Source of the DNA: Pseudobdellovibrionaceae bacterium
GTDB taxonomy: Bacteria; Bdellovibrionota; Bdellovibrionia; Bdellovibrionales; Bdellovibrionaceae
Direction of reading: 5' to 3'
DNA length: 64,000 bases
Assembly: GCA_947449255.1 (NCBI GenBank)
Contig: CANFQX010000008.1
Coordinates: 59,820-123,819, forward strand
A program made the position numbers and the translations under genes. Every line of letters begins with the position of its first letter. Within the stretch, counting starts at the first letter, position 1. Under the pieces are notes generated by a model that searched no databases, had not been told where the DNA came from, and saw only the letters and a list, made by a program, of their open reading frames with translations. This document shows positions 41,923-52,288 of the stretch, piece by piece.

Positions 41923-44900
41923 ATGCTAAAATTATTTAAGCTGTTTAATCACAGTCATATTTTATTAAGACTTTTCATAGCCAGTGCAGGATTTATTTCT
42001 TGTCTGGCTTGTCACAGTGGTGGGGTGACCTCCGGCCCTGTGCCCGAGTCTTCTGTTGCGGGAACACTGCCCAGTGTTCTAGTGCCCACTATTGCAGTGC
42101 CAATCACCAACCCTTATTATTCACAGGGAAGCTCAGTGGATATACTTGGAATGTGTATGACGGGTTACACACTAACGTTGAGTGGATCAGCTTCGGATCA
42201 AAAAGTTTGTCAGAATGCCAGTTTTAATTTTACTATTCCGAAAAGCAGCGAAGGTGTTTATTCTTTTTTTATTGTTCAAACCAGTCCAGGGGGTATCAAT
42301 TCAAATCCTGTGACATTGACTTGGGTTAAAAAAACCAGCATAGCAAAACCAATTATTTTATCACCTTCAGCCAGTCCCTTTATGTCTGCGCAAGCTATTT
42401 TAGCGATCACAGGTTCATGTGAAACAGGTGCGCTGGTTTCACTGACTGGGGACGGGGTCGGATCAACCCTTTGTGCGGATTCTGCATTCATTTTGAATTT
42501 ACCAAAAGCGCAAGACGGGGATTATGCCTTAGGGATCACACAAACAGACCCTGCGGGAAATACAGCCAGCACTGAAATGATCTGGAAAAAGCACGAATTG
42601 ATCGTATCACCCACCAACCCCATTTTAGAAGTCATGAAGTCCCAAATCATCACTGTTAGCGGAGGCGCAGGCTCTTATTCGCTAACCTTAGCGACTAATA
42701 ATTCTGGCGGAACCCTGGATATACCTACGAAGACCTATACGACGGGATCCCTTGCTAACCAAACAGATCAAATTGTTGTGACAGACGCCTTAGGAGTTAC
42801 ACTGACCGTGAATATCAGCACGGTCTCAGGCCCGGCAGATCATCTTTCGTTGGGCTCACCGAATTCTGGAAATCTTCAATCAGCAGGACCAGGAATCACC
42901 TTAGCAAGTCCCATTGTGGCTCGGGTGGTGGATCGATATGGCAATGGTGTGGCTCATTATCCGCTCTATTATCAAATGATTTATGGGGATGGAAAAATCA
43001 TGAGCCAGCCCATGCAATTGTCTGATTTTAATGGCAACACCCAAATCAATATGTCCGTGGGATATCAAACGCTGCAAAATATAATTCAAGTGTCACCGCT
43101 ATCGGGAACACTTTCTGATGTGGCAGCTTCTGGCAGTTCAAAATTGACTTTCACAGAAAACATGACGGCAAATGGAAAAGGCAATATTGGGGCATTTTAT
43201 ACAGTAGGACAAGTGCCCAATGGACTTGTGATAGCGGACTTCAATGGCGATGGAGAACCTGATGCTGCGGTCCTTAATTCTGGAGATCCCACTATTGGGA
43301 TCCTACTCGGAAAAGGAAAAGGGACCTTCGGCAGCATGACGAAAATTAGGCCCCTTTGTGCTCAGCCCAATGCTCTGGGATGCGGCGATTTTAATTCAGA
43401 TGGTAAGCTCGATCTGATTGTCAGCTGCGGAAGTTCAAGTACTACCGCCCTGCAAGTTTTTTTAGGGAATGGAGATATCAATGGGACTTTTCAAGCGGCC
43501 AAAAGTATTGCTCTGGATCCCATAGAAAATATTCCTTCGGCTCTGGCAGTTGCAGATTTTAATGGGGATGGAAAACCAGATGTCGCACTCACTCTGGCAG
43601 GAAGTGCAAAAGTTTCTGTCCGCTTTGGATTGGGTGATGGGACTTTTGCAGGACCAGTTTTTTATAATGTGGGACCCTCTCCCGTTGGAATTAGAGTCGC
43701 CGATTTAGATAAAGATGGTCACCCTGACTTGCTGGTCACCAATTCCGATGACAATACTTTAGGTGTATTGATCAACTCGGGGACAGGGGCCTTTCGCAAT
43801 CAGGTCACCTATGACACTGGAACTTTACCTGTTGCAGTGACGACCGCTGATTTTGACGGTGATGGATATTTAGATGTTGCAGTGGTCAACAATGCTAGCG
43901 GAGATGTGACCATTTTATTAAATGATAAGACTGGAAATCTCTTGCCTGGAATAAACATCGTTGTCGGACAAAATCCCAATTCAATTATAGCAAAAGATTT
44001 TAACTTCGATGGAATTATGGATATTTTAGTTTCTAATAATTTAGACAGCGACTTGAACTTGCTTGCGGGTCAAGGCAATGGCGGATTTATTTCATTGTCA
44101 ACGATTCCAGTGACGACGAATCCAGTTTTACTCAGTTCATATGACGTGAATAAAGATGGTGTGACAGATGTTTTAGTTCTTGGCAGCACAAACTTGCAAT
44201 TGCAAGTTTTGCCAGGTCAGAACGGTGGAGTGCTTGGCTATGAAAGTCCCTTAGACGGTGTTCCTAAATTGGTCATTGCAAAAGATTTTGATAAAGATGG
44301 AAAATTGGATTTGGCAGTGATGATGCCAGGAATTGCAAGCATCAAAATATTAAAGGGTTTGGGAAATGGACTTTTTGCAAAAGACTTAGCCCCATTTGCT
44401 GGAAGCCTCAGCACCGGAGATGCCTCAAGCAACATGATTGCCGCGGATTTAAGAATGACAGGAAATATGGATTTGGTCCTGACCAATCCCAACCGTGCGC
44501 AAGTGGCTGTCTTTGCCAACAAGGGGGATGGGATATTTTTGGATCCCGTTGTCTTTGCAACGGGATCCACGCCTGTTTCTGTGATTGCCCAAGATTTTAA
44601 TAAAGACGGCAATCTTGATTTAGTTGTGGTCAATAGCGGAAGCAACTCCATCAGTGTTTTGATGGCTGATATCAATGCCAGCGGAGCTTGGACCCTTAAG
44701 GCTGGGGTGAATTACCTGGTCGGAGGAACCCCTTCGGATGTTGTTGCCGTTGATTTGAATGGCGATAAATTGCTCGATCTGGTTGTGACCAATAAAACAA
44801 GCAACACAATCAGTGTTTTAATGGGCAATGGAGATGGAACATTTCAAAATCATGTGGATTATTCCGTTGGAGTAGGACCAGTGAATTTAATTGCGGCAGA

Positions 44901-45273
44901 TTTTGATCACGATGGGAAAAATGATATTGCGGTTACAAACACCACAGAGGGATCCATAAATATTTTACTGGGCATCGGTGATGGATCTTTCAAAACGGCC
45001 ACTACTTTTTCCGCGGGGTTGACTCCATCTGGACTGGTGTCAGGTGATTTTAATGGCGATGGAAATTTGGATTTAGGTGTAGTCAATGGACAGGACAAAA
45101 CTTTTACAGTGCTGCTGGGCAATTCTCGGGGATTGTTCAATAGCACTGCTAGTTATTCTACGAATGCCAACACTACCGGCCTTTGTGTTGGAGATTTCAA
45201 TGGGGATGGAATGCTGGACTTAGGAGTTTTAGATGCAACAAAAAAATCAGTGCAGACTTGGATAGGACATTAA
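41923..45273 (+). CDS. FG-GAP/VCBS repeat surface protein with N-terminal Ig-like region
   Basis: Signal sequence; repeated ADFNGDGxxDLxVxN...VLLGxGxGTF. Confidence 0.85.
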   Translation: MLKLFKLFNHSHILLRLFIASAGFISCLACHSGGVTSGPVPESSVAGTLPSVLVPTIAVPITNPYYSQGSSVDILGMCMTGYTLTLSGSASDQKVCQNASFNFTIPKSSEGVYSFFIVQTSPGGINSNPVTLTWVKKTSIAKPIILSPSASPFMSAQAILAITGSCETGALVSLTGDGVGSTLCADSAFILNLPKAQDGDYALGITQTDPAGNTASTEMIWKKHELIVSPTNPILEVMKSQIITVSGGAGSYSLTLATNNSGGTLDIPTKTYTTGSLANQTDQIVVTDALGVTLTVNISTVSGPADHLSLGSPNSGNLQSAGPGITLASPIVARVVDRYGNGVAHYPLYYQMIYGDGKIMSQPMQLSDFNGNTQINMSVGYQTLQNIIQVSPLSGTLSDVAASGSSKLTFTENMTANGKGNIGAFYTVGQVPNGLVIADFNGDGEPDAAVLNSGDPTIGILLGKGKGTFGSMTKIRPLCAQPNALGCGDFNSDGKLDLIVSCGSSSTTALQVFLGNGDINGTFQAAKSIALDPIENIPSALAVADFNGDGKPDVALTLAGSAKVSVRFGLGDGTFAGPVFYNVGPSPVGIRVADLDKDGHPDLLVTNSDDNTLGVLINSGTGAFRNQVTYDTGTLPVAVTTADFDGDGYLDVAVVNNASGDVTILLNDKTGNLLPGINIVVGQNPNSIIAKDFNFDGIMDILVSNNLDSDLNLLAGQGNGGFISLSTIPVTTNPVLLSSYDVNKDGVTDVLVLGSTNLQLQVLPGQNGGVLGYESPLDGVPKLVIAKDFDKDGKLDLAVMMPGIASIKILKGLGNGLFAKDLAPFAGSLSTGDASSNMIAADLRMTGNMDLVLTNPNRAQVAVFANKGDGIFLDPVVFATGSTPVSVIAQDFNKDGNLDLVVVNSGSNSISVLMADINASGAWTLKAGVNYLVGGTPSDVVAVDLNGDKLLDLVVTNKTSNTISVLMGNGDGTFQNHVDYSVGVGPVNLIAADFDHDGKNDIAVTNTTEGSINILLGIGDGSFKTATTFSAGLTPSGLVSGDFNGDGNLDLGVVNGQDKTFTVLLGNSRGLFNSTASYSTNANTTGLCVGDFNGDGMLDLGVLDATKKSVQTWIGH
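43224..45270 (+). repeat. About 14 FG-GAP/VCBS (DxDxDG) repeats
   Basis: Counted in translation from VIADFNGDGEPD to CVGDFNGDGMLD. Confidence 0.8.
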
Positions 45274-45277
45274 AAAT

Positions 45278-48200
45278 ATGACCAGAATGGTTGGTTTGCA
45301 AAATAAAGCGAAGTTTTTTGGCAAAGGTTTTTGCCAAGGGTTTGCTTTATATCTTGCTGCCTTTTTGGTGAGTGGCTGTCATCTTACCAAAGACCCCGCT
45401 GCTATAGAAAAACTCAATTTAAAAACCTTTAATTTAGTCTCTTACACGTCGACTGTGGCCACAGTGAATGTGATGGGCTCGCTGCCAAAATCTGGAACCA
45501 CGGATTTAAATCTCATAAAATTCTATAAAGTGGCTGATTGTTCTGGGGATTCTCTAGGACAGGGACTTCAAAAAGATTTTGTAAATTCAGGAATTCAAAT
45601 TCAGTTGCCGGCAGCGGGAAATACGAAAATATATCTGTCAACAAATACATTGCAGGATTGTTTTTATCTTGGAGAGTATTCATTTTCCCCCGGTCAACCT
45701 GCGCCGCCAGTTTTCAATAATGTCATTCCTAATTCTCCATCTCGAACATCTAGCCATCCGGCCTTGTTTGGTTCAGCGCTCTTGAATTCAATCGTGAATT
45801 TCTATTCAGATGCAGTTTGCTCAAAGCTGGTGGGCTCAGGGCCAGTTTCAGATTTTTCAACTGTCGGCATAGGGGTGTCATTGAATGCAAACACGACGAC
45901 AACTTTGTATGGACAAACTGTCGACGCGCTCGGTGCGAAATCCATTTGTCAGCAGATGACCGAATATCGCCATTCGAATATGGGGCCTGTGGCGCCAGTC
46001 TTTGCGGCTTCAATTCCAGCCTCGCCGAGCAATAGATCAGCGACGCCTTTTATTAAGGGCACAAATTCAAATGATTCTGTCAGTGTATTTCTTTATAAAG
46101 ATGCAGCTTGTTCTAGCCTCTTGGGAACTGACACGGTGGATGTATTTTCTACCGCGGGAATTCAAGTGACTATCGAGGAAAATAATCCAACCGCTATTTA
46201 TGCTAAAGCGCTTGATAGTTCTGGCAATCCATCCATTTGTAATTTTTTGGTCAATTATTCCTATGATAATATTTTACCAGCGGCACCTACTTATTTAGCG
46301 GCAGATCCGGTGACACCAACGCGGTTGACCATTTATCCGCGAATCAGCGGCTATGCCTCCAATGACACTGTCACTGTGAAGTTTTTTAATTCACCAACCT
46401 GTATGATTCCGATTGGAATGGGTTCTAAGCTAGAATTTGAAGGCAGTGGAATTTTAGTTTCTGTGGGCTTGAATACAACAACGCCAGTCTATGCCCAGGA
46501 CTTTGATGCTGCGGGGAATGCTTCCGCGTGCACTCACTTTGTCGATTATTTGAACAACACAATTCCTCCAGAGCCCCCAGTCTTTGGGACTACAGACCCA
46601 ATTTCAGATAACAATAAATCATCGACACCTTTGATTTCTGGCAATGCCTCTGAAACTACCATCAATCTAAAGTTTTACAGTGATTCCCTGTGCACGACTT
46701 TAATTGGTTCAGGCTCAGCGGCCGAATACAATGGCAATGGGATTCGATTGAATACGCCGGCCGTGCCCGGCACGATAAATACGACGGCTATTTATGCCGA
46801 AGCCATTGATGCTGAAGGAAATATTTCTTACTGTGCCTCACTGACAAGTTATTCTTATTCGACGGCAAAGGCCCTTTCACCTAGCTTTTTACAGACGATT
46901 CCCTTGTCGCCATCCAGGGCTGTAACAAAACCTTACGTCCTTGGAACGTCTTCAAATACAATTTCACTGATTCAACTTTATAGTGATTCATTTTGTACTC
47001 ATTTAATTGGATCTGCTAATCGCAGTGTTTTTTCAAGCCAGGGTGTGCAAGTCACTTTGAGTGCGAATTCGACGACGAATATATATGCGATTTCCACGGA
47101 TAAATATGGCAACAACTCGGATTGTGTGTATTTCACAAATTATATTCATGATAATAAGGCTCCGTTGAGTCCTTCTTTTATTTCTTCCAATCCTACTTCA
47201 CCCAATAATAAATCAATGACTCCATTGATTAATGGTTCGCTAGTGATTCATGACATTGGAAAACCACTGCCCACATCCACCGTTAATTTTTATGACAGTA
47301 TGTTGTGTTTGAATAAAATTGGAACAGGAACACCCGCAGATTTTATTTCTGCGGGGATTGAAGTTTCAACTTATGCCAATGCGATCACAAATATTTTTGC
47401 CCAGGCCGCAGATGCTGCTGGCAATACAAGTCCATGCACTCAGATGTTGGATTATACGGTGAGCACAAATCCGCCTGGAGTTCCCATATTTTCGGAGATC
47501 ACTCCCCAATCGCCCTCTTATGTCACCAAGACTGTTATTTCTGGAAGTATTGGACGTCACCAAGACATTGTGGGTTTAACCAATGTTAGTTTTTATAGAG
47601 ATGCTCTGTGCAGTGATGCCATTACGTCGGGGCCAGTGATTCAGTTTACTTCTTCAGGCTTACCATTGGTCGCCGATGACAATGCCATCACGACAATTTA
47701 TGCCCAAACCGGAGATATTGTTGGGAATTTATCAGCTTGCGTTCAATTGACAGATTATCTGCACAGCAATGTGGCTCCCGAGTCTTTGCAGGCTGTACAA
47801 AATTTGGATGGTTCGATTGATTTAAGTTGGCTTCCCGATATGGTAGCCAGCCCTTCCCCACGATATATCATCAAGAGAGCAGTCAAGCACGGGGGACCTT
47901 ACTCTGTCATTGCGTGGGAAAATATTGGAACAAATTTTACTGACTTTGCGGTGGTTAACAACAAGAAATATTATTATACAGTCGCTGCTACGAACAACAC
48001 CGGATTTAGTCTGGACTCTGCGGAAACTTCGATTCAAGTGAATTCGCCGAATTCACAGCAAGCCATATTATTAACCTCTGAGCCAGGGGCCAATGTCGTT
48101 TATTTACAATGGCAGGGATTTAGCCCCGATTTGTTTTATAAAGTTTTGCGAGCTAACCAAGCGGGTGGCCCTTACACAGAGATTACGGCCCCGCTGAGCA

Positions 48201-51200
48201 GCATCACCTATTATGATAAAACCGTGAATAATAATCAAAGTTATTATTATGTGGTGGTTGCAATAAATCCTTCTGGCGAAAGTGTTTATTCTAATGAAAC
48301 CAGTGTGACTGTTTTGGATGTTCCACCTGCTCCGATAAATTTAAAAGGGGTGAATCTTCTGTCGAATCCATCGTGCGGTGGGGCCCCCGGAGTGGACTTG
48401 ACCTGGGTTGCGCCGTCTTACCATACAAAATTTATGGTAAAAATGGGATTAGTTGGAGCTGAACGTGATTATAACACGGTTAATGGTAATTCCTATAGCT
48501 ATTGTCATAGTTTGAATGACTCTAACACCATATCCACAAGTATTGTTGTCCAAACAATTTGGGGTCCTTCAGCTTCGGTGGAAGTTCGATCAGGCAGCTC
48601 TAATAACTACAGGTGGGTGGCAGCGGATGGACCCACATTAACAATAGATCCTGGTAACAATGAGATTTATGTCAAGTGGATAGCAAACACCAGTGCTACC
48701 AGTTATCAAGTTTGGCGATCGACCATTCCAGGTTGGCCGAGTAGCCATTATACTTTGTTAGATGCAAGTTTTAGTGGAACTAATTATTATGATTCCACTG
48801 TCATTAATGGAACTGCTTATTACTATGTTGTGATTGCAAATTATGCCAATAGTGGAGATGGAGTTAGTACCAACAGTTTAGAAGCCAGCGGTATTCCTGC
48901 GCCGAGTTTAGGTAATCCGTCAAATTTAAAAATTACCCAAGATTTGATTAGCAATTCTCCAGCTTTAAATTGGTCGGCTCCTTCATATTACAATGGTTTT
49001 AATATTTATCGTGCAACAGCCGCAGCAGGACCGTTTAGTTTTATAAAATACACCACGACCACGAGTTTTATCGATTCACTGTCAACTGTTGGTAACTATT
49101 ATTACTATATCAAATCGACTTGGGGTGTTTACGAATCTATTGCGTCCAATGTTGTCTCTTATCGTTATGCAGCGACTGATCTGTTGACGGTGACGCCTAC
49201 AGCGACCAGTATAAACTTAACTTGGAATGCCGTTTCTGGTGCAAGTTCTTATAAAATCTGGAGAGGCACAACGATGGGTGGGCCTTACACAAATATTGCT
49301 TCTTCTGTTTCTGCCCTCACTTACTCAAATTCGAAAACTATTCCAAGTGCCTCCCCGGCTGTTAGTGGGGTTGGCTACTACTATGTTGTTCAACCTGTTT
49401 TCGCCGATGGAACAGTCGGCCAGTATTCTGCAGAGGTCAGTGCAATGTTGACGGATTCAATTGTGCCATCTGGGTTGACAGTTACTTCGACGACGACAGG
49501 TTCAATCAATTTAGCTTGGTCAAATGTTTTGAGTGCCTCTAGTTATTCAGTCTATAGATCCTCCACTGCTGGGGGAACCTACACTACAATTAAGACTGGC
49601 TCTAAGTACAATTTTTATTCTGATTCCACGGTCACTTCAAATACCACCTATTATTATAAAGTGAACGCTACGGTGAGTGGTGTTATTTCTAGCCAGTCAA
49701 ATTATATTGCAGCGGCAGCTGTGTCTGCGCCTAGTGCACCTCAAGCAAAATCAGGAAATTCCAAAGTTGATGTGACTTGGACAGGTGTCATTGGAGCATC
49801 TTCTTATAATGTTTTAAGATCAACGGACAATTTAACTTTTACAAACATTCAGTCCGGGGCGACGGGTGGAGCTTTCACGGACACCACTGTCATCAATGGA
49901 TCAATTTATTTCTATAAAATTCAAGTGGTCTATACTTTAGGAACTTTGAACTCTCCAGCCAGTGGTGGAGTGACACCAGGAGTGACTCCACTGATTCCAC
50001 AGGGCATTTATGTGATTGAAAATCCAAATGCCACGTCAGTGAATCTTGCTTGGGGGACCGTCAGTGGGGCTTCAAGTTATAACGTTTATCTTTCTACAAC
50101 AAGCGGCGGGCCCTGGGGTACTGCTGCTTTGTCGACATCAGGCACTAGTGGCAATGTCATTAATTCATTGACCCCTGATACGGTTTATTATGTGACAGTA
50201 TCAGCAGTCAATGGCAGCAACGAATCAGGAAAATCTGCAGAGGCTGTCTTCATTCCTTCAGCAGCGCCACCGGCACCGACGGTTAAAATGGAATCATCAA
50301 CCAAAATAAAAATCTCATGGTTGCCGGTTTCTGGAGCTGCCACCTATGACCTCTACAGATCCACAGATGCTGATAATTTTACCCCCGTAGCAACGGGGCT
50401 GACGGGTACAAGTTATATGGATTCATCCTTTGTGGGGACTGAATTGTACCTCTATCGGTTTCTTCCTAGGACAGCGGCGGGAATTGCAATTGTGCAGTCT
50501 CTGGCAAGTCAGAATATTAAACCAGGTGTAGTTCCTGATGCTCCCTTAAATTTAAAATTACAAGCTCTCAATTCTGGTTCTGTGGCGCTGTCTTGGGTGC
50601 TAGTCTCAAACTCTTCTTTTTATAATATCTATCGTGGCAGTACTGCGGGTGGAGCCTACACTTTGCAATCGACAATCTCCTCAACTCAAAATATTTATTT
50701 GGATTCAACGGTTACTGCTGGAAACAATTATTATTACGTCGTGACGGCTTTGAACAGTGACCTCGTAGAATCTAGCAATTCAAATGAAGTGGGCGTTAAA
50801 TTGAATGGCTTGACTCCAAGCCTGGCAGCCACAATCTCTGGCAACAATGTCAGCTTAAATTGGACTGCGGTCCCTGGGGCCAACGGGTATAACATTCAGC
50901 GCGCAGTTCAAAGCGGTGGACCATATGGCAGTCTGGGGGTCGTTGGGAATGTCACAACCTTTTTAGACAGCAATGTGAAAAACGGTGTTGTGTATTACTA
51001 TGTGGCTCATGCAATCTTTGCCGATGGCAGTGCCAGTGTGTCTTCCAATGAAGTTTCCATCGCTGGGGTTAGGACCATGAATCTTGAAGTTCCCATTGAG
51101 TTGACGGATCAGGCCCTTTCATCAGAGGCTTCGCCTATTTTATTTGAAAAGACAATGACAAGTTTAGATCGCGAAGCTTACGACGGTACTGTGACCTACA

Positions 51201-52270
51201 GCTTTGAAGTTGTTGCGATCAATAAAGACAATGTGAATTCAGCAGTGGACCTTGTTGATTCTAGTGGGGCCAGTGTAGGGCAAATTGTCATACCTGCAGG
51301 AACAATCTTACCAACCAGAATAAATTCAAGTTTCATTCCAACAGCCCTCTATGAGGACTACCGTTTGAAGCTTTCAGCGACCAGCAATTCAGGGCAATTT
51401 CAGGTGCTGTCAGCGCGCATGTTGGTAAAACAAGTGGGTGCTTCTAAAACAAAAATTTATATTCCATTGTTGTCCTCAAATAAAGCCCCCAACAGTGGAG
51501 ATTCAAATACTCCAACGGAGACTATCACGGGAACAAATTATACTGTCTTGAGTACAGGGACTATTTTCCAGCGAGACCTCAGCCACCTTTCGAAAATCAA
51601 TCAGTTCAATCCTTGGGAGCTAGAGGCCCTTGTGTCGACAGCGGGGCCAACCGGTTTAATTGGTTTGTACAACGTCAATAAGCAGGCAGTGATTGAAACC
51701 TCTGAAGCTCAGTTTTCAGACATCAACATCCAAATGGTGAATTCGCCCTTCAATGATGGCGTCAATAATTTTGCAAGCCCAACGAATGATTTGAATCAAT
51801 ATCAATTGGCTATGCGCTGCTATGACAAATGTGGTGTGGGGGCCGTGAATGTTTACAAAGCGGGTTTGTGGATTTCCTTAACAGACCTTCAGCAGGTTGA
51901 GCTGATATTAAGAACAAGCTTGGGAACTGAAACAATAAGCAGCCTGACTGAATTAGATGGGCAGCGCACAAAGTTGGATTTGACAAAATATTCAAATCCT
52001 GTTGTTAACTTCCGCGCCACGGCCATGATCAATTCAGGAGGCAGTGCTGATATTCAGCTGATGAGTGATGGTGCTGCTGATTCTGGATCCAATGGGTTGG
52101 TTGCTGTCTCAGGATCTAAATTGAATTTTTTCGGTTTTGGAACTCAAGTTCTGCAGACCACAGTGCCTTTAAGTATCCAAACAGGGGATCGCTTCTTGAC
52201 TGAAGTCAATCCCACGGGTGGTGAAGTTCAATTGCTGGAGTCTGCTCTGGTTATCCGTAGCTCGCCTTAG
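45278..52270 (+). CDS. Giant (2330 aa) lipoprotein with Cys-pair Ig-like modules and fibronectin type III repeats
   Basis: Lipobox LVSGC; repeated NFYSDxxCSxxIGxG...IYAxxxDxxGNxSxC modules then SASSYNVYRSTTAGGxYT FnIII repeats. Confidence 0.85.
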   Translation: MTRMVGLQNKAKFFGKGFCQGFALYLAAFLVSGCHLTKDPAAIEKLNLKTFNLVSYTSTVATVNVMGSLPKSGTTDLNLIKFYKVADCSGDSLGQGLQKDFVNSGIQIQLPAAGNTKIYLSTNTLQDCFYLGEYSFSPGQPAPPVFNNVIPNSPSRTSSHPALFGSALLNSIVNFYSDAVCSKLVGSGPVSDFSTVGIGVSLNANTTTTLYGQTVDALGAKSICQQMTEYRHSNMGPVAPVFAASIPASPSNRSATPFIKGTNSNDSVSVFLYKDAACSSLLGTDTVDVFSTAGIQVTIEENNPTAIYAKALDSSGNPSICNFLVNYSYDNILPAAPTYLAADPVTPTRLTIYPRISGYASNDTVTVKFFNSPTCMIPIGMGSKLEFEGSGILVSVGLNTTTPVYAQDFDAAGNASACTHFVDYLNNTIPPEPPVFGTTDPISDNNKSSTPLISGNASETTINLKFYSDSLCTTLIGSGSAAEYNGNGIRLNTPAVPGTINTTAIYAEAIDAEGNISYCASLTSYSYSTAKALSPSFLQTIPLSPSRAVTKPYVLGTSSNTISLIQLYSDSFCTHLIGSANRSVFSSQGVQVTLSANSTTNIYAISTDKYGNNSDCVYFTNYIHDNKAPLSPSFISSNPTSPNNKSMTPLINGSLVIHDIGKPLPTSTVNFYDSMLCLNKIGTGTPADFISAGIEVSTYANAITNIFAQAADAAGNTSPCTQMLDYTVSTNPPGVPIFSEITPQSPSYVTKTVISGSIGRHQDIVGLTNVSFYRDALCSDAITSGPVIQFTSSGLPLVADDNAITTIYAQTGDIVGNLSACVQLTDYLHSNVAPESLQAVQNLDGSIDLSWLPDMVASPSPRYIIKRAVKHGGPYSVIAWENIGTNFTDFAVVNNKKYYYTVAATNNTGFSLDSAETSIQVNSPNSQQAILLTSEPGANVVYLQWQGFSPDLFYKVLRANQAGGPYTEITAPLSSITYYDKTVNNNQSYYYVVVAINPSGESVYSNETSVTVLDVPPAPINLKGVNLLSNPSCGGAPGVDLTWVAPSYHTKFMVKMGLVGAERDYNTVNGNSYSYCHSLNDSNTISTSIVVQTIWGPSASVEVRSGSSNNYRWVAADGPTLTIDPGNNEIYVKWIANTSATSYQVWRSTIPGWPSSHYTLLDASFSGTNYYDSTVINGTAYYYVVIANYANSGDGVSTNSLEASGIPAPSLGNPSNLKITQDLISNSPALNWSAPSYYNGFNIYRATAAAGPFSFIKYTTTTSFIDSLSTVGNYYYYIKSTWGVYESIASNVVSYRYAATDLLTVTPTATSINLTWNAVSGASSYKIWRGTTMGGPYTNIASSVSALTYSNSKTIPSASPAVSGVGYYYVVQPVFADGTVGQYSAEVSAMLTDSIVPSGLTVTSTTTGSINLAWSNVLSASSYSVYRSSTAGGTYTTIKTGSKYNFYSDSTVTSNTTYYYKVNATVSGVISSQSNYIAAAAVSAPSAPQAKSGNSKVDVTWTGVIGASSYNVLRSTDNLTFTNIQSGATGGAFTDTTVINGSIYFYKIQVVYTLGTLNSPASGGVTPGVTPLIPQGIYVIENPNATSVNLAWGTVSGASSYNVYLSTTSGGPWGTAALSTSGTSGNVINSLTPDTVYYVTVSAVNGSNESGKSAEAVFIPSAAPPAPTVKMESSTKIKISWLPVSGAATYDLYRSTDADNFTPVATGLTGTSYMDSSFVGTELYLYRFLPRTAAGIAIVQSLASQNIKPGVVPDAPLNLKLQALNSGSVALSWVLVSNSSFYNIYRGSTAGGAYTLQSTISSTQNIYLDSTVTAGNNYYYVVTALNSDLVESSNSNEVGVKLNGLTPSLAATISGNNVSLNWTAVPGANGYNIQRAVQSGGPYGSLGVVGNVTTFLDSNVKNGVVYYYVAHAIFADGSASVSSNEVSIAGVRTMNLEVPIELTDQALSSEASPILFEKTMTSLDREAYDGTVTYSFEVVAINKDNVNSAVDLVDSSGASVGQIVIPAGTILPTRINSSFIPTALYEDYRLKLSATSNSGQFQVLSARMLVKQVGASKTKIYIPLLSSNKAPNSGDSNTPTETITGTNYTVLSTGTIFQRDLSHLSKINQFNPWELEALVSTAGPTGLIGLYNVNKQAVIETSEAQFSDINIQMVNSPFNDGVNNFASPTNDLNQYQLAMRCYDKCGVGAVNVYKAGLWISLTDLQQVELILRTSLGTETISSLTELDGQRTKLDLTKYSNPVVNFRATAMINSGGSADIQLMSDGAADSGSNGLVAVSGSKLNFFGFGTQVLQTTVPLSIQTGDRFLTEVNPTGGEVQLLESALVIRSSP
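45420..47775 (+). repeat. ~8 tandem ~90-aa modules each with conserved Cys pair
   Basis: Counted in translation. Confidence 0.75.
47776..51070 (+). repeat. ~12 fibronectin type III-like repeats
   Basis: Recurring LxWxxVxGASSYNVYRSTxxGGPYT...YYYVVxAxxxxGxSxxSxE. Confidence 0.75.
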
Positions 52271-52288
52271 TGAATTTCAATATTAAAA

